Positions 15,941 through 26,231 of a stretch of DNA of 64,000 nucleotides are shown here, in pieces; within the stretch, counting starts at the first letter, position 1, and every line of letters starts with the position of its first letter. This DNA comes from an uncultured Oscillospiraceae bacterium. Its GTDB lineage: Bacteria; Bacillota; Clostridia; Oscillospirales; Oscillospiraceae. The notes beneath the pieces were generated by a model. That model did not search any database. It saw only the letters and a list, made by a program, of their open reading frames with translations, and was not told where the DNA came from. Location of the stretch: positions 1 through 64,000 of the forward strand of contig CAKTKC010000005.1 in assembly GCA_934569225.1 (NCBI GenBank), given 5' to 3'. Position numbers and translations under genes: made by a program.

Positions 15941-17531
15941 CCTTTTTGCGGCGCATTTTCAGTTTTTCCCGGAGAATGTAGACGCCCATCCCAACCCAGC
16001 AGACCGCAAGGCCGATCAGCAGCGCCCTGGAAACGCCGGGCAGCGGCCCCAGGCCGTCGGCGGAGGCCTGAATCTGGTCTAAGCGGTACAGGGAGGAAAC
16101 GTCGCTGTAAAGAGACGACAGGTACTTGTTGTTGACCGTCTGGTGACGGCGTACGGACTTGTTCACGTCCTCAATCAGCTGCCCTGCGGCGTTGCGCAGA
16201 GACGTGGAGCCGTTGAACACGGGGGTGACGAAGGTGCAGTCCGTGTAGCGCATCAGCAGCTGGGCGGCTTCGATTTTGGCGCGGTAGTGGGTGTCGTTAT
16301 CCTCGCCGCAGCGGCTTAAGTAGTCCTGATAGGCGGGGTCTTCCTGGGCTTTGGACGTGACGGGGATGTATCCCTCCGTCTGGGAATAGGCGATCTGCAC
16401 GTCATTGGTCAGCAGATACTGGGCGAACAGCCAGCTTGCCAGCACCTCCTGCGGATCGGACTTGCTGAACACGCACACCGACGGCCCCTGGGAGATCATC
16501 TGGGGCTGCTCCGGGTCAAACTGGGGAACCGGCAGCACCGCCAGCTCAAAGGGAATCAGCTTTTCCTCGGCAATGTCGATGAGGGGAGCGTCGGCGCCCA
16601 TCCATGTCGCACCGGCAGTGGAGTCAATGGCGAAGATGCACTGCCCGGCGTTGAGGAAATTGGCGGGATAGCCTGCCAGCTTGAAGGTGTTGAACGCCCC
16701 GGAGGCGGCGTGCTCGGCAATGGTGGTGAGGATTTCTCCCGTGGTGTCGTTGAACAGCTGCACCTCGCCGCTGCCTGTGGAATAGCCCGCGCCCCGCTGC
16801 TTGAGCATTTGAATCATCATATTGTCCGTGGACTTGTCGATGAAGGGGATCAGTACCTTCTGACCGTTCAGCAGGAAATTCCCGGCGCTGTCCTTCGCCA
16901 TGGCGGCTTCGGATACCTCCCAGACAAAGTCCCAGGTCAGGACGTCGGGAAGGGTATACCCCAGCTTTTCCACATAGGTCTTGTTGACGTAGCAGGCTTC
17001 CGTGGAGCGCATATAGGGGATAGCGTAATAGTGGCCGTTGACAGCGCATTCCGACAGAAACTGAGGGATGATCTCGTCTCGCGTGGGGGAGTCGAAGCGC
17101 ACCTCGCTGCCCCCAAGGCCGTATTTTTCGTCGGCAAACAGGTCGTCCAGAGGAACCACCGTGTCTTCGCCGGTGAGATAGGTCGCAATGTGGTCGGGGT
17201 AGGTGATGCAGACATTGGGTGTGGTGTCGGTTGCGATGTTGGTAATGACGTCATTGTAGATTTTGCCGTAATCCGTATACAGCCGGAGATTCACGGTGAT
17301 GTTGGGATACAGCGCTTCAAAGTCCGCGATGGCCTGCTTGTAGATGTTCACCTGGGTCATGTTGGTGTCGTTTTTCGCCCAGAAGGTGATCTCATAGCGC
17401 CGGGAGGTGTCAAAGGCGCCCGGAACCGGGTAGGAGACGGAAGCGGCGGTGTTTTCCTCCGAGGCCAGCGTACCATGGCAGCCGGTGCAGGCAAGGGTCA
17501 GCACAAGGGCAAGGGCAAGCAGCTTTTTCAT
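15936..17531 (-). CDS. ABC transporter extracellular solute-binding protein with C-terminal membrane anchor
   Basis: The 531-residue protein has an N-terminal signal (MKKLLALALVLTLACTGCHG), a type 1 sugar-binding fold (YEITFWAKNDTNMTQVNIYKQ, then YPNITVNLRLYTDYGKIYND) and, unusually, a second hydrophobic segment near the C-terminus (about residues 500-518, ALLIGLAVCWVGMGVYIL) followed by a positive tail. It starts in an ATGA overlap with the permease gene upstream. Substrate is probably an oligosaccharide or polyol phosphate, from family only. The lipobox around Cys16/Cys19 is imperfect, so anchoring may rely on the C-terminal helix. Confidence 0.85.
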   Translation of the reverse strand: MKKLLALALVLTLACTGCHGTLASEENTAASVSYPVPGAFDTSRRYEITFWAKNDTNMTQVNIYKQAIADFEALYPNITVNLRLYTDYGKIYNDVITNIATDTTPNVCITYPDHIATYLTGEDTVVPLDDLFADEKYGLGGSEVRFDSPTRDEIIPQFLSECAVNGHYYAIPYMRSTEACYVNKTYVEKLGYTLPDVLTWDFVWEVSEAAMAKDSAGNFLLNGQKVLIPFIDKSTDNMMIQMLKQRGAGYSTGSGEVQLFNDTTGEILTTIAEHAASGAFNTFKLAGYPANFLNAGQCIFAIDSTAGATWMGADAPLIDIAEEKLIPFELAVLPVPQFDPEQPQMISQGPSVCVFSKSDPQEVLASWLFAQYLLTNDVQIAYSQTEGYIPVTSKAQEDPAYQDYLSRCGEDNDTHYRAKIEAAQLLMRYTDCTFVTPVFNGSTSLRNAAGQLIEDVNKSVRRHQTVNNKYLSSLYSDVSSLYRLDQIQASADGLGPLPGVSRALLIGLAVCWVGMGVYILREKLKMRRKKD

Positions 17532-18391
17532 CCCTTCACGCCCCCTCTCGAAACGCCCTCCATGATCTTCTTCCGGAAAATCAGGAACAGCACGATCAGC
17601 GGCAGGGAAATGGCAACGACAGCCGCCATCATGGCGGGGATGTTCTCCCGGCCGAAGCCGTTTTCCCGGATTTCCTGAATGCCGTTGGACACCAGAAAAT
17701 AGGACTGGTCGTCGGTAATCAGCCGCGGCCAGACGTAGGAGTTCCAGCACTCGATGACCTTCAGAATGGTAATGGTGACGACGGTGGGGCGGCAGATGGG
17801 GATCATCACTTTGAACAGGTATTTGAGATCGGAGGTGCCGTCCACCTTGGCGGCGTAGTAAAGCTCGTCGGGAACCTGAGAGAAGGTCTCTTTCAGCAGA
17901 TAGATGTAAAACACCGACGTTACGGAGGGCAGGATCAGACCGGTGAAGGTGTTGCGCAGGTTCAGGTCGGTGATGGTGACGAAGTTGGTGATGACCACCA
18001 GCTCTGTGGGAATCATCATCAGGGACAGAAACAGGGCGAACACCAAGTCCTTGCCCTTGAAATTCAGCCGGGCGAAGCCATAGGCTGCCAGCACCGTGAC
18101 GATAAGCATAAGGGCGGTGGTGATGACGGTGAACACGATGGTGTTGAGAAAGTACCCCCCCAGCGGCACTTGGGTGAAGGCGTCGACGTAATTTTGCAGG
18201 GTGGGAGACAGGGTGTACAGCTTGGGAACCCACTCGGAATTGTAAGCGCCGTAGCTTTTGACGGAGGAAAGCACCATCCAGTAAAAGGGGAACAGCACCA
18301 GAATGCCCCAGACGGTCAGAAAGAAATAGGTGATGGTTTTCCTGACCCGGTCGCGCAGGCGGGCGCTTTTTTCAATTTTTTCGTAATCCAC
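17528..18391 (-). CDS. ABC sugar permease, MalG/UgpE type
   Basis: Inner-membrane permease subunit with six hydrophobic helices in 287 residues. The cytosolic coupling motif for the ATPase is visible as ELYYAAKVDGTSDLKYLFKVMIPI (EAA loop, about residues 190-213). It starts at a GTG, 15 bases after the stop of the partner permease gene, and its stop overlaps the binding-protein start. It works as a heterodimer with the neighbouring MalF-type permease. Confidence 0.92.
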   Translation of the reverse strand: MDYEKIEKSARLRDRVRKTITYFFLTVWGILVLFPFYWMVLSSVKSYGAYNSEWVPKLYTLSPTLQNYVDAFTQVPLGGYFLNTIVFTVITTALMLIVTVLAAYGFARLNFKGKDLVFALFLSLMMIPTELVVITNFVTITDLNLRNTFTGLILPSVTSVFYIYLLKETFSQVPDELYYAAKVDGTSDLKYLFKVMIPICRPTVVTITILKVIECWNSYVWPRLITDDQSYFLVSNGIQEIRENGFGRENIPAMMAAVVAISLPLIVLFLIFRKKIMEGVSRGGVKG

Positions 18392-18406
18392 GTTCGCCGC
18401 CTCCTT

Positions 18407-19297
18407 TTAGTAGTGGACGTGCTTCTTGCTCACCAGCAGGTTGATGCAGGTGATGGTCAGCACGATGGCGAAAAGCAGAATGGCCGCGGCGGAGGCGTAG
18501 GAGGGGTAGCCGCCGGAGTCGCCGTAGAGCATATCGTAGATGTAGCCCACGATGGTGTTCATCCCGGCGGCATTCAGATTGGTGCCGAACAGGGCGACGG
18601 CGTCGGAGTAGGCCTTGAACGCGCCGATGAAGCCCGTGATGACCAGGTAGAATACCGTGGGGGAGATCATGGGCAGGGTGATTTTGGTGAAAATGCGCCA
18701 CCGGGGGGTGCCGTCCACCTTGGCGGCGTTGTAATAGGTCTGGTCAACGGAGGCCAGCGCCCCGGTGAGGATCAGGATTTTGAAGGGAAGAACGACCCAG
18801 ATGGTGTAAAAGCAAAGAACGAACATCTTCGCCCAGTAAGGCCCGTCGATGAAGTCCACCGGCCCCGCGCCGAACCAGCTTAAGACCAGATTCACAAGGC
18901 CGTCGGAGTAGGGCGTCCGCTTGAAAAAGATCATGAACACCAGACCCACTGCCAGCGTATTGGTCACGTAGGGCAGGAAGTAAACGGTCTGGTAAAGCTC
19001 CCGCAGCTTCTGAATGGAGCTGAGTCCCACGGAGATCAGCATGGCAAGTCCCGTGGAAAGGGGAACGGTGATCAGCACCAGCAGGAGCGTATTTTTCAGC
19101 GCCTGCAAAAAGTAGGGATCCCGCAGGACGTAGCGGTAATTGTAAAGCCCGGTGCCGAAATAGGTCTGGGACGCGAAATTATACCCTTCCTCGAAAGAAT
19201 AGGTCAGCACGTCGATGAGGGGATACACCAGAAACAGCCCCAGAAACACGGCGGCGGGAAGCAGATACAGCCAGCCCTTCCAATTGTTCTTTTCCAT
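18407..19297 (-). CDS. ABC sugar permease, MalF/UgpA type
   Basis: A 296-residue permease with six helices and the EAA loop QTYYNAAKVDGTPRWRIFTK near residue 195. It begins MEKNNWKGWLYLLPAAVF, a usual start for UgpA/LacF-type proteins without the long MalF periplasmic loop. It lies 15 bases after the ATPase gene in the order ATPase-permease-permease-binding protein. Confidence 0.92.
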   Translation of the reverse strand: MEKNNWKGWLYLLPAAVFLGLFLVYPLIDVLTYSFEEGYNFASQTYFGTGLYNYRYVLRDPYFLQALKNTLLLVLITVPLSTGLAMLISVGLSSIQKLRELYQTVYFLPYVTNTLAVGLVFMIFFKRTPYSDGLVNLVLSWFGAGPVDFIDGPYWAKMFVLCFYTIWVVLPFKILILTGALASVDQTYYNAAKVDGTPRWRIFTKITLPMISPTVFYLVITGFIGAFKAYSDAVALFGTNLNAAGMNTIVGYIYDMLYGDSGGYPSYASAAAILLFAIVLTITCINLLVSKKHVHY

Positions 19298-19312
19298 AGG
19301 TGTTCCCCCGCT

Positions 19313-20410
<1,098 letters not shown>

Positions 20411-20441
20411 GGAACCACAGTCCTTTCAAAGCGTTGCCTCC

Positions 20442-20470
20442 ATTATATGCCACAAAGCTGCGCATTTCAA
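20442..20470 (-). promoter_or_regulatory. Promoter of the ABC importer operon
   Basis: Minus strand TTGAAA (20465-20470) and TATAAT (20442-20447) with a 17-base spacer, about 30 bases before the ATPase start. Confidence 0.85.
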
Positions 20471-20498
20471 GAAAAAAGAATGCTCCGGAGCATAAAAG

Positions 20499-20526
20499 GG
20501 CAGGAAACGCAAAAACGTTTCCTGCC
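20499..20526 (-). terminator. Terminator of the acyltransferase gene
   Basis: GGCAGGAAACG (20499-20509) and CGTTTCCTGCC (20516-20526) form a perfect 11-bp stem, followed on the minus strand by CTTTT. Confidence 0.75.
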
Positions 20527-20535
20527 AATTCCTTT

Positions 20536-21588
20536 TTACTGCACAGCGGCCTTATTCCGGCGTTTATTTTTCCATGTCTCCACCAGAAACAGCGTCAGCA
20601 CGGAATAGACGGTCAGCAGAGCAAAGAAAATGCCGCTACATTGCCACTGGGTCAGCCCGATGCCCCGTGCCTGGGCACCCGGAATCAGCCGCGCCTGCAC
20701 GAACCGGGCGACGAGGGCGTGATTCAGGTAGACGGCATAGGAGAACTTACCGAAATTCCGGAAAATCCGCTGGTTCAGCACCGCATTGATCCAGGACGCA
20801 CTGTCATAGCAGCCCAGAATCAGAATGGGCGTGGTGATCAGGAAAATGTTGGCGAGGTCGGCATAGACAAAAATGGTCACCGCGGACAAGATGACCGCCA
20901 GATTGAAGAATACCTTCTTAGCTTTCAGCTGCTCATAATAGGGCGTGATGGTGAAATAAAACGTCAGCACGCCGATGCACAATGGCGAGAACGCCCGGAG
21001 AAGGGGCAGATAGAAAAAGCCGTAGTTCTCCCACAAATCCACCCCGGAATACAGCAGAGACTGGATCATCAGAATGGCGGCGGGGAACACCAGCGTCCGG
21101 CTGACGCGCTCATTGCGGCACAGCAGGCCATAGACAAAGAACCCCGCGATCACCAGGGCGGACAGCTGCCACAGGGGGTAATTGAGGCTTTCGTGGAAGC
21201 GGTAAGCGCTTTGCAGGAGCAGAAGGTCGGGGATCTGGTTGTAAAAGTCCAGGGCAATGGCGCTGACCTTGTCCCAGCTGGGAGAGAGTGCCAGATGCAC
21301 CAGGCTTCTTGCCAGTGTGTACAGGAAAAACGCCGCCAGGGAAAATAAGTAGTGGGGGTAAATGGAGGTCACATGATCCAGCGTATAGTCCCACGCGCCG
21401 TAGGACTTCCCGCCGTCGGCAAAGGAGCGGGCGTAGAATTTCTTTCCCAGAAAGAACCCGGAGATGATGAAAAACACCTGCACCGCCACCGTAGGGCCGG
21501 GGGCAATGGTGGTGCCGAAATGGAAAAAGGCGATGATATACGCGAATACCAGCTTCAGTACGTCAATGGAATAGATGCGTTGTTTCAC
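20536..21588 (-). CDS. Acyltransferase family 3 membrane protein
   Basis: The 350-residue protein has about ten hydrophobic helices and the family start: MKQRIYSIDVLKLVFAYIIAFFHFG with a His in helix 1 that fits the catalytic site, then VFFIISGFFLGKKF. Family members move acetyl or other acyl groups onto surface polysaccharides or peptidoglycan. It is transcribed alone between its own promoter and terminator, so the substrate cannot be inferred from neighbours. Confidence 0.85.
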   Translation of the reverse strand: MKQRIYSIDVLKLVFAYIIAFFHFGTTIAPGPTVAVQVFFIISGFFLGKKFYARSFADGGKSYGAWDYTLDHVTSIYPHYLFSLAAFFLYTLARSLVHLALSPSWDKVSAIALDFYNQIPDLLLLQSAYRFHESLNYPLWQLSALVIAGFFVYGLLCRNERVSRTLVFPAAILMIQSLLYSGVDLWENYGFFYLPLLRAFSPLCIGVLTFYFTITPYYEQLKAKKVFFNLAVILSAVTIFVYADLANIFLITTPILILGCYDSASWINAVLNQRIFRNFGKFSYAVYLNHALVARFVQARLIPGAQARGIGLTQWQCSGIFFALLTVYSVLTLFLVETWKNKRRNKAAVQ

Positions 21589-21619
21589 GGCATTTCCCTC
21601 GCAAATTCAGATTATTTCC

Positions 21620-21648
21620 AGTTTATCGGTTTTTCATGGAAATGTCAA
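21620..21648 (-). promoter_or_regulatory. Promoter of the acyltransferase gene
   Basis: Minus strand TTGACA (21643-21648) and TAAACT (21620-21625) with a 17-base spacer. Confidence 0.75.
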
Positions 21649-21658
21649 TGACGGAAAA

Positions 21659-21685
21659 TCCCGGCGGCAATGAAAGCCGCCGGGA
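21659..21685 (-). terminator. Terminator of the argGHF operon
   Basis: TCCCGGCGGC (21659-21668) and GCCGCCGGGA (21676-21685) form a 10-bp GC-rich stem followed by ATTTT on the minus strand. Confidence 0.75.
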
Positions 21686-21691
21686 GAATCA

Positions 21692-22675
21692 TTACAATGT
21701 CGCCGCCATAACGGCCTTGATGGTGTGCATCCGGTTTTCCGCCTCGTCGAAGACGATGGACTGGCTGCCTTCAAAGACCTCGTCGGTCACTTCCATGCAG
21801 TCGATGCCGAACTTGTCGTAAATCTGACGGCCGATGGTGGTGTTCAGGTCGTGGAAGGCAGGGAGACAGTGGAGGAACCGGCATTGGCCTCCGGCTTTCT
21901 CCATCAGTTCCTTTGTCACCCGGTAGGGGGTCAGGTCTTCGATCCGCTCCTGCCAGACGCTGTCCGGCTCGCCCATGGAGACCCACACGTCGGTGTAGAT
22001 CACGTCCGCGCCAGGGACGGCCTGATCGGGGTCGGTGATGAATTCCAGCACCGCGCCTGTTTCGGCAGCAACGGCCTGGCACTGGGCAATCAGCTCAGGG
22101 TTCGGAAAATACTTCTCCGGGGCGCAGGCCACGAAGTGTATCCCCATCTTGGCGCAGCCCACCATCAGGGAATCCCCCATATTGTACCGGGCGTCGCCCA
22201 TGTATACCAATTTTTTGCCCTGCAAACCGCCGAAATGCTCCCGGATGGTGAGAAAATCCGCCAGTATCTGGGTGGGGTGGAATTCATTGGTCAGGCCGTT
22301 CCAGACCGACACGCCGGAGAATTCCGCCAGCTGCTCCACGGTTGATTGGGCGTAGCCCCGGTATTCGATGCCGTCGTACATCCGACCCAGCACCCGGGCG
22401 GTGTCGGCGATGGATTCCTTTTTGCCCATCTGGGAGCCGGTTGGGCCGAGATAGGTCACCCCCATGCCCAGATCGTGCCCCGCTACCTCAAAGGCACAGC
22501 GGGTGCGGGTGGAATCCTTTTCAAACAGCAGTACGATGTTTTTCCCCTCGTGGATGCAGTGGGGAATGCCCGCCTTTTTCTTCGCTTTCAGCTCCGCCGC
22601 CAGATCCAGCAGATAGGTGATCTCCGCCGGGGTGAAGTCCAGCAATTTGAGAAAGCTTCTGCCTTTCAGATTCAT
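21692..22675 (-). CDS. argF: Ornithine carbamoyltransferase
   Basis: Makes citrulline from ornithine and carbamoyl phosphate in arginine biosynthesis. The 327-residue protein shows the carbamoyl phosphate motif [24 protein letters not shown], and the ornithine-side HCLPAFHD loop. The ATG at 22675 overlaps the argH stop (ATGA); the open frame upstream is argH sequence read out of frame. It is the last gene of argG-argH-argF. A catabolic role is less likely because of the co-transcribed argG and argH. Confidence 0.96.
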   Translation of the reverse strand: MNLKGRSFLKLLDFTPAEITYLLDLAAELKAKKKAGIPHCIHEGKNIVLLFEKDSTRTRCAFEVAGHDLGMGVTYLGPTGSQMGKKESIADTARVLGRMYDGIEYRGYAQSTVEQLAEFSGVSVWNGLTNEFHPTQILADFLTIREHFGGLQGKKLVYMGDARYNMGDSLMVGCAKMGIHFVACAPEKYFPNPELIAQCQAVAAETGAVLEFITDPDQAVPGADVIYTDVWVSMGEPDSVWQERIEDLTPYRVTKELMEKAGGQCRFLHCLPAFHDLNTTIGRQIYDKFGIDCMEVTDEVFEGSQSIVFDEAENRMHTIKAVMAATL

Positions 22676-24057
22676 AGGTTTCCTCCCCCGAGCTGCTCCT
22701 TTACGTAGACAATCTGGGCATCCACGGAGGAAGCGGAGGTGCCGCCCTCGGAGATGCGTTTCTCCACACACACCGTCAGATCGATGTCGTGGTAAAGATC
22801 ATTGTCAAACAATTCGCTGTAAGAGCGGTAGGTTTCCAGCGGCAATGTCTCCAGCACGCAGCCGTCCGCAATGCACCGCGCCACGATCTGGCCGGAAATC
22901 TTGTAGGCACTGCGGAAGGGCATTCCCTTCTTCACCAGGTAGTCCGCAAGGTCGGTGGCGTTGATGAAGCCGCCCTGAGCGGCCTTTTTCATGGCCTCCG
23001 GCTTCACGGCCATGGTGGAAAGCATGGGCGCGAAGACCTTCAGGCACATTTTCACCGTGTCCACGGCGTCGAAAACCGCTTCTTTGTCCTCCTGCATGTC
23101 CTTGTTGTAGGCCAGGGGCAGTCCCTTGAGGGTGGTGAGCAGCCCCATCAGGTCGCCGTAGACCCGGCCGGTCTTGCCCCGGACAAGCTCCGCCATGTCG
23201 GGGTTCTTCTTCTGGGGCATGATGGACGAGCCGGTGGTGTAGGCGTCGGACAGCTCGATGAACTTGAATTCCCAGCTTGCCCAGAGGATGATCTCCTCGG
23301 AAAACCGGCTCAGGTGCATCATTAAAATGGAGATGGCGCTCATCAGCTCCACGCAGAAGTCCCGGTCGGACACGCCGTCGATGGAGTTGCGGGCAATGTC
23401 GTCAAAGCCCAGCTTCTCCGCCTCAAAGCGCCGGTCGGTGGGATACGTCGTCCCGGCCAGGGCGCAGGAGCCGATGGGACACACGTTCATCCGCTTCCGG
23501 CAGCCGCTCAGACGACCCAGATCCCGCAGAAGCATCATGGCGTAAGCCATCAGGTGGTGGGAAAACAGGATGGGCTGTGCCCGCTGCAAATGGGTGTAGC
23601 CGGGCATGATGACGCCCTTGTTGGCTTCCGCCTGGGCGATGATCGCCGAAAGCACGTCCTTTACCAGCGTGGTGATCTCGTCAATCTGGTCTTTGAGATA
23701 CATTCTCAAATCCAGCGCCACCTGATCGTTCCGGCTGCGGGCGGTGTGGAGCTTTTTGCCCACGTCTCCTAAACGCTGGGTCAGCACCTGCTCGACGAAC
23801 ATGTGGATGTCCTCGCAGCCAAAGTCAAATTCCAGCGCCCCAGATTCCAGGTCGTTCAGAATGCTCTGAAGTCCGTCAATGAGCTGCCCGGCCTCGGTCT
23901 GGGAGATGATACCCTGCGCCCCCAGCATGGCGGCATGTGCCATGGAGCCGGTGATGTCCTGCCTATAAAGTTTGCAGTCAAAGCGGATGGAGGAATTGAA
24001 ATCATCCGCGATGCTGCTGACCTCGCCGGACGTCCGTCCGGCCCATAGTTTGCTCAT
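22672..24057 (-). CDS. argH: Argininosuccinate lyase
   Basis: Splits argininosuccinate into arginine and fumarate. The 461-residue protein of the fumarase/aspartase superfamily has [29 protein letters not shown] and the signature loop [12 protein letters not shown] with the catalytic Ser. It follows argG by 21 bases and overlaps argF by four. Confidence 0.97.
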   Translation of the reverse strand: MSKLWAGRTSGEVSSIADDFNSSIRFDCKLYRQDITGSMAHAAMLGAQGIISQTEAGQLIDGLQSILNDLESGALEFDFGCEDIHMFVEQVLTQRLGDVGKKLHTARSRNDQVALDLRMYLKDQIDEITTLVKDVLSAIIAQAEANKGVIMPGYTHLQRAQPILFSHHLMAYAMMLLRDLGRLSGCRKRMNVCPIGSCALAGTTYPTDRRFEAEKLGFDDIARNSIDGVSDRDFCVELMSAISILMMHLSRFSEEIILWASWEFKFIELSDAYTTGSSIMPQKKNPDMAELVRGKTGRVYGDLMGLLTTLKGLPLAYNKDMQEDKEAVFDAVDTVKMCLKVFAPMLSTMAVKPEAMKKAAQGGFINATDLADYLVKKGMPFRSAYKISGQIVARCIADGCVLETLPLETYRSYSELFDNDLYHDIDLTVCVEKRISEGGTSASSVDAQIVYVKEQLGGGNL

Positions 24058-24078
24058 AAATCTGTCCTCGGATATTTT

Positions 24079-25302
24079 TTACAGCTTTCCCTGCTCCCGC
24101 AGCGCCTGCACCTTGGTGGGCAGACCCCACAGGTTGATGAAGCCGGCGGCCTGATTCTGGTCGTAGTCGCTTTCGCCGAAGGTCACCAGATTCTCGGAGT
24201 ACAGAGAGTAGGGAGAGGTGGTGCCGGCGGGGATGATGTTGCCCTTGTAGAGCTTCAGCTTCACGGAGCCGGTGACGTACTTGTTGCTTTCGTTGGCAAA
24301 GGCGGTCAGGGCTTCCTGGAGGGGGGAGTACCACTTGCCGTTGTAAATGAGGTCGGCGTAGTCCACGGCCAGCTTCTGCTTGACGTGGAGGGTGTCCTTG
24401 TCCACGGTGAGCATTTCCAGCTGCTCGTGGGCGAAGTACAGGATGGTGCCGCCGGGAGTCTCGTATACGCCCCGGTCCTTCATGCCCACCAGCCGGTTCT
24501 CCACGATGTCGATGATGCCGATGCCGTTGGCGCCGCCCAGCTGGTTCAGCTTCTCGATGATCTTGGACGCCTTCATCTTCTCACCGTCCACGGCCACGGG
24601 AGTGCCCGCTTCAAAGTCGATGGTCACATAGGTGGGAACGTCGGGGGCCTGTAAGGGAGAGACGCCCATTTCCAGGAAGCCGGGCTTTTCGTAGTTCGGC
24701 TCGTTGGCGGGGTCTTCCAGATCCAGACCCTCGTGGCTCAGGTGCCACAGATTCTTGTCCTTGGAGTAGTTGGTCTCCCGGCTGATCTTCAGGGGGACGT
24801 GATGGGCTTCGGCGAAGTCGATCTCTTCGTCCCGGGACTTGATGTCCCACTCCCGCCAGGGAGCGATGATCTTCATGTCCGGGGCAAACCGCTTGATGGC
24901 TAGCTCAAACCGAACCTGGTCGTTGCCTTTGCCGGTAGCGCCGTGGCAGATGGCGTCTGCGCCCTCGGCCAGCGCGATCTCCGCCAGCTTCTTGCCGATG
25001 ACGGGACGGGCAAAGGCGGTGCCCAGCAGGTAAGTCTCATACTTGGCGTCCATTTTCAGGGCGGGGATGATGACCTCGTCCACCATCTCGTCCACCAGAT
25101 CGGCGACGATCAGCTTGCTGGCACCGGTGGCGATGGCCTTGGCCTCCAGCCCCTCCAGCTCGTCGGCCTGACCGACGTTGCCGGCGACGGCGATGATCTC
25201 GGGGTTGTTGTAGTTTTCCTTCAGCCAGGGAATGATGATGGATGTATCCAGACCGCCAGAATATGCAAGGACGATTTTCTTGATGTTGTCATGGTTATTC
25301 AT
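24079..25302 (-). CDS. argG: Argininosuccinate synthase
   Basis: Joins citrulline and aspartate using ATP. The 407-residue protein has the N-type ATP pyrophosphatase P-loop [18 protein letters not shown] near the N-terminus, [16 protein letters not shown], and the conserved C-terminal [18 protein letters not shown]. The ATG at 25302 is supported by GGAGG eight bases upstream. It is the first gene of the operon behind a perfect sigma-A promoter. Confidence 0.97.
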   Translation of the reverse strand: MNNHDNIKKIVLAYSGGLDTSIIIPWLKENYNNPEIIAVAGNVGQADELEGLEAKAIATGASKLIVADLVDEMVDEVIIPALKMDAKYETYLLGTAFARPVIGKKLAEIALAEGADAICHGATGKGNDQVRFELAIKRFAPDMKIIAPWREWDIKSRDEEIDFAEAHHVPLKISRETNYSKDKNLWHLSHEGLDLEDPANEPNYEKPGFLEMGVSPLQAPDVPTYVTIDFEAGTPVAVDGEKMKASKIIEKLNQLGGANGIGIIDIVENRLVGMKDRGVYETPGGTILYFAHEQLEMLTVDKDTLHVKQKLAVDYADLIYNGKWYSPLQEALTAFANESNKYVTGSVKLKLYKGNIIPAGTTSPYSLYSENLVTFGESDYDQNQAAGFINLWGLPTKVQALREQGKL

Positions 25303-25354
25303 ATATACAACCTCCAAATGAATATTCGCTGTATTTCGTGAGTAAGTATACAGG

Positions 25355-25383
25355 ATTATACCGCTGCGAATGGGATTTGTCAA
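25355..25383 (-). promoter_or_regulatory. Promoter of argGHF
   Basis: Minus strand TTGACA (25378-25383) and TATAAT (25355-25360) are both perfect, with a 17-base spacer. The leader contains AATGAATATTC (25318-25328), which resembles half of an ArgR box; this is tentative. Confidence 0.88.
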
Positions 25384-25537
25384 CGGCTGATTTGAATAAA
25401 AATCCAGCACTGTGAATTTTCGGAAGTTTGACCGTTTCCGCGCCGCCCACGCTCGCGGATACGGGCAAATTCACGAAAACCGCGGCGAAACGCCCCGGCC
25501 GAAGCGCCGCCTTTCAACAGGAATTTGCCCGCTTCCC

Positions 25538-25566
25538 TTGCAATTATCCCTGGGATTTGCTATACT
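25538..25566 (+). promoter_or_regulatory. Promoter of the DUF624-GNAT operon
   Basis: TTGCAA (25538-25543) and TATACT (25561-25566) with a 17-base spacer, about 20 bases before the ribosome binding site AAGGAG. Confidence 0.75.
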
Positions 25567-25595
25567 GGTGGCAAAACGGACAAGGAGTATATTCT

Positions 25596-26231
25596 ATGGG
25601 CGGTTTCTTTTCCCTGGATTCCGGGTTCATGCGCACCATGAGCCGGATCGCCGACCTCTTCATTCTGAATGTGATCTACCTCGTGACATGCCTGCCCGTC
25701 GTCACCATCGGCGCGGCCGGCACGGCAATGTACACCGTGTGCTTCCGCCTGGGCACGGCGCGGGAGGGAAGCCTGGTGAAGGACTACTTCCGGGCGTTCC
25801 GGGATGAATTCCGCCAGGCGACGCTGGTCTGGCTGTTTCTGCTGCTGTTCGGCGCGGCCTCCTGTGTCAATATCATCCTGTTCCTCGGCACCGGCGGCTG
25901 GATGCACTATCTGTTTTTCCCCTTCGTGCTGTTCCTGGTGGTCGTGCTGATGATGGTGAGCTATGCCTTCCCGCTGATGAGCCAGTTCCGGAACGATACC
26001 AAGTCCGTCCTGAAAAACGCGCTGATCTTCAGCGTGGCGTACCTGCCCCGGACGGTGCTCATTGTGGTGATCAACGTGTTTCCCTGGGCGCTGCTGCTGA
26101 CGAATCTGTACCTGTTTTTACAGGTGGGCTTTCTATGGATCGCCATCTATTTTGCCGCCGCGGCTTACATCAACACCCGCCTGCTGAAAAAGGTGTTTGC
26201 GCCCTACATGGAGCAGGAGGAAGAAGCATGA
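25596..26231 (+). CDS. DUF624 (YesL-like) membrane protein
   Basis: The 211-residue protein has about five hydrophobic helices and the family start FMRTMSRIADLFILNVIYLVTCLPVVTIGAAGTAMYTV. YesL-like proteins usually accompany sugar ABC transporters, but here the partner is a GNAT gene. The ATG at 25596 is preceded by AAGGAG; the open frame upstream to 25428 contains the promoter and is rejected. The stop overlaps the next start. Confidence 0.85.
   Translation: MGGFFSLDSGFMRTMSRIADLFILNVIYLVTCLPVVTIGAAGTAMYTVCFRLGTAREGSLVKDYFRAFRDEFRQATLVWLFLLLFGAASCVNIILFLGTGGWMHYLFFPFVLFLVVVLMMVSYAFPLMSQFRNDTKSVLKNALIFSVAYLPRTVLIVVINVFPWALLLTNLYLFLQVGFLWIAIYFAAAAYINTRLLKKVFAPYMEQEEEA

Noticed and set aside
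25313..25330. ArgR box upstream of argG
   Set aside because: Only a half-site-like AATGAATATTC is visible; too weak to list as a separate feature.
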